NCBI RefSeq assembly: GCF_023343835.1
Contig: NC_064435.1
Location: 84,392,134-84,456,133, forward strand
DNA: 64,000 bases
DNA from: Lagopus muta
Taxonomy: Eukaryota > Chordata > Aves > Galliformes > Phasianidae
Direction: 5' to 3'
Part shown: positions 61,594-64,000 of the stretch, one piece after another
How positions within the stretch are numbered: position 1 is the first letter of the stretch
How the letters are laid out: the number at the start of each line of letters is the position of its first letter
Program-made: the position numbers and the translations under genes
The notes under the pieces: model-generated
Databases searched by the model: none
Told to the model about the DNA's origin: nothing
The model's input: only the letters and a program-made list of their open reading frames with translations

Positions 61594-61655
61594 TTTGTTG
61601 TTGTTGTTTTTGTTGTGTTTTGTTTGTTTCTTTGGGGTTTGTTTGTTTGTTTGTG
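61594..61655. repeat. TTG/TTTG simple repeat
   Basis: Degenerate TTG units followed by TTTG units, with one GGGG interruption. Confidence 0.85.
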
Positions 61656-63670
61656 AACTGCTTTATATTTTTGTCTGTCATGATTTCTGGAATGCCAAGG
61701 AGCTCAAGAGCTTGATTATGCTTTTGTAGGGAAAAAACCTGCTTTCTTTAGCTTGTCTTGAAACTTCTGCTTGGTAAATTGATGTAGTATCTGACTGTGT
61801 CAGATTCAAGCTTAACAAGTCTCATTATAGTGATTTAGACATCACTGACCATTTTTCCAGTTCTGCACACAGGTCTACAGTTTAATTTCCAAACTCTTTG
61901 CAGTCCACCAAGGGCAAGGCAGATGCCAGAAGTCAGCATGTGATACTTGCACCTGCAACTGCGTGTATTACAGAATGATCAAAATCCATTCTATGACAAA
62001 CATGGAGTAAAACAGAGGTGAGCAAGAGCTCATTTGTCCAGTTTCATTACTTGTAGTAATCCCTATACCAAGCTGCTGTGTCACTGTGCTTGGAGCCAGG
62101 CTGTGATGGTATGACTCCTGTTTACAGGGAATGGCAGACAACAGGGTAGAGTCCAAACCTGAGAGATTCTGGAAAGGAGAGTGAAGGTAAGGGTGGTGAG
62201 ATGAGTGCTCTGCTCCAAGAAGTATCATTTTTTTGCCATTAGAGACCACAACCCCCTAAAACAGCGGTAGATAGCTTGTGAAGTACAAGATTGATACACC
62301 CAGCTAATCATAGATGACACAAAGTTTTGTACCAATCATAACTTGTGCAAATATTTTGAGGTACCAAGCCTTTTCCATGATTTACTATGTGTTAACAATG
62401 TAGAAGAAATAGGAGAAGGAATCAAAGGAAAGTGCAGCACAACAGAAAATATCCACTGCCAACTGAGGAGACTATCTGGTCAGTCATAGTGCCTAGATGT
62501 GCATTTTTTTGTTTGTGCTGCCCATGCAGTGCTCTTCTCCTCAACAAGAGAAAATGAGTGCCCACCTTCGTTAGATGCTGTTTACAGGGCTTATGAAGAT
62601 GAGGCACACAATCAGTAGACCTCTTGCTTGTATTTTCAGGATCTTCTATATTGGAACTCATCAAAGACTTTTGAACTGGAGCATAGAGAGCACTGCTTTG
62701 AGATTGCATGCTCCCAGGCTAAGCTGTCCTGCACTACGGACAGGAGTGGTGCCTACAAGGCTGTTTTCCAGGCCGCTGAAATGCTGAGCTCTGCCAGTTT
62801 GTATAAGAAGAGAAGACCATCCAGGCCCCATCATCACAAACAAGCCAAGCAGTAAATGTTTAATCTCAACAGGGCCCTAGAGCATCACCTTCACATGTCA
62901 CTGATTGTTAGAGGCTTCAAAATAGTTTCCTAACGTCCTCTGACAAACTAAGACCTGTGGTAAAGACTGAGAGCCAGAATAAATAATGTGGCAAGTAAAG
63001 GGAGAAGAAGAGACCCACTGGATGCCCGTGTTCAGGAACAATTGTGCAGCAGGAAAATTGTACTGAAAAGTAACAATAGCCTGAGGAAACGAGTTGTATC
63101 TCACATACTGGAGAAGACGGCAATCTTCCTTTCCCCAGAGAATTCTTCTTGGCCCGAGATCAAGTGTTTGGCTTAACACAGATATCATGAACAAGATACA
63201 GTACAAGATTTAACACTGCTAGGATCTGCAAAACATGCTGTCATGTCAGTATCACACCTAGGACCTCAACATTCTCATGTCTTTTCCCAGTACTTATTTT
63301 CAGCACTTCTCCAGTATGCTGCTAACAGGATTTTTGATCTGGGTAGTGGAGATGCAGCAAGGCTGGAAGGGCTCAGATGTGCTGAACAATAGGCAAGCAA
63401 ACAAGTTAGCCTTCACAAAGCTACATCTGTTGGAATTGCATGGCCCTAAAGAGCTAATCCCAAATGGACCTGAAAAGTGTGCTAGGTCTCTGTCTCCACA
63501 GAAGTGTTGTAGGGTCACTGATGGGCAATACCTAGCTTCCAGCAGTGGTCCAGTGCAATTGCAGGTGGATGCTCTTACTGCTGGAGATACCTTTTTGAAA
63601 TCACTGCTGACTGTTTCCCAGTTTTTTTTCACACTCTTGAAGATGTCTAATGAAACATGTCCAACTATAG

Positions 63671-63708
63671 CAAAAAACAAACAAACAGCAACAAACAAAC
63701 AAAAAACA
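63671..63708. repeat. CAAA simple repeat
   Basis: Interrupted CAAA units, the complement-type of the 61594-61655 tract about 2 kb away. Confidence 0.85.
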
Positions 63709-64000
63709 CCCGCAAATGCATGACTTAGCTATGCAGTAGCACTATACTTTCCCAATTTGATATCCTCACTTGAACAGGAGACTTGCCTGCTAGTCCTGTA
63801 TTTGGTGGTCATGGCTAATCTTTTTCTGCAGTGGATGATAAATACACAGGGTCTACGAGGCTGTGAAGGAAACAAGATGCTCCATGCAGGCATCTCCACC
63901 ACTGGTACTCCTCATTAATAACCTTGGATGGTTTTACTCTCTTACATCCCAGCTACCAAAAGGGCTATGCTAGAAATAAAGCTTTTCCATGTGCCTATCT

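Larger units (their letters stand above)
61221..64000. other. Intergenic, no confirmed gene
   Basis: About 2.8 kb to the window end. Contains a TTG/TTTG-rich stretch at 61594-61655, an exon-like open frame at 62640-62855 (see findings) and a CAAA-rich run at 63671-63708. A 148-codon frame at 63277-63723 runs through the CAAA repeat and has no recognisable domain. Confidence 0.5.

Noticed and set aside
63277..63723. 148-codon plus-strand frame
   Set aside because: Its end is encoded by the CAAA simple repeat and the rest shows no family resemblance.

Overview
The window is vertebrate nuclear DNA, almost certainly from a bird and most likely a galliform such as chicken. The evidence is CR1-type LINE fragments in both orientations as the only clearly recognisable dispersed repeat family, long gene-poor stretches with few repeats, and the gene order HIVEP1 then EDN1 on the same strand, which is the order known for this locus in amniotes. 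Species cannot be fixed from sequence reading alone.

Layout. Bases 1-3443 are intronic sequence of HIVEP1. The last two coding exons of HIVEP1 (zinc-finger transcription factor; Schnurri/ZAS family) lie at 3444-3961 and 6675-7844 on the plus strand, followed by a 3' UTR of roughly 0.9 kb. About 30 kb of intergenic DNA follows. In it I see five CR1 fragments and a striking purine-only microsatellite of about 600 bp (36542-37147), built of successive GGAA, AAGGG and AAAAG blocks. A CpG-rich island at about 38.5-39.4 kb holds the EDN1 promoter and its first two exons. EDN1 (preproendothelin-1) is complete: five coding exons joined at 39034-39097, 39183-39336, 40307-40465, 40736-40843 and 42480-42618. 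They encode 207 residues with all splice phases consistent, and the 3' UTR ends at an AATAAA at 43731. From about 43.75 kb to 64 kb the DNA is again intergenic, with two minus-strand CR1 fragments, a possible LTR-like repeat near 61 kb, simple repeats and one weak exon-like open frame near 62.7 kb.

How the genes relate. HIVEP1 and EDN1 are neighbours but not functionally coupled as far as the sequence shows. EDN1 has a compact TATA promoter with GATA, hypoxia-response and AP-1 motifs in the order known from the mammalian gene, and its precursor carries signal peptide, furin sites, mature peptide and the second endothelin-like cysteine module. I found no evidence of an undescribed multi-gene system. 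The most noteworthy signals are an acidic residue in place of the usual lysine 9 in mature endothelin-1, an 85 bp first intron made partly of a 12 bp tandem repeat, and the compound polypurine tract about 1.7 kb upstream of the EDN1 start site.
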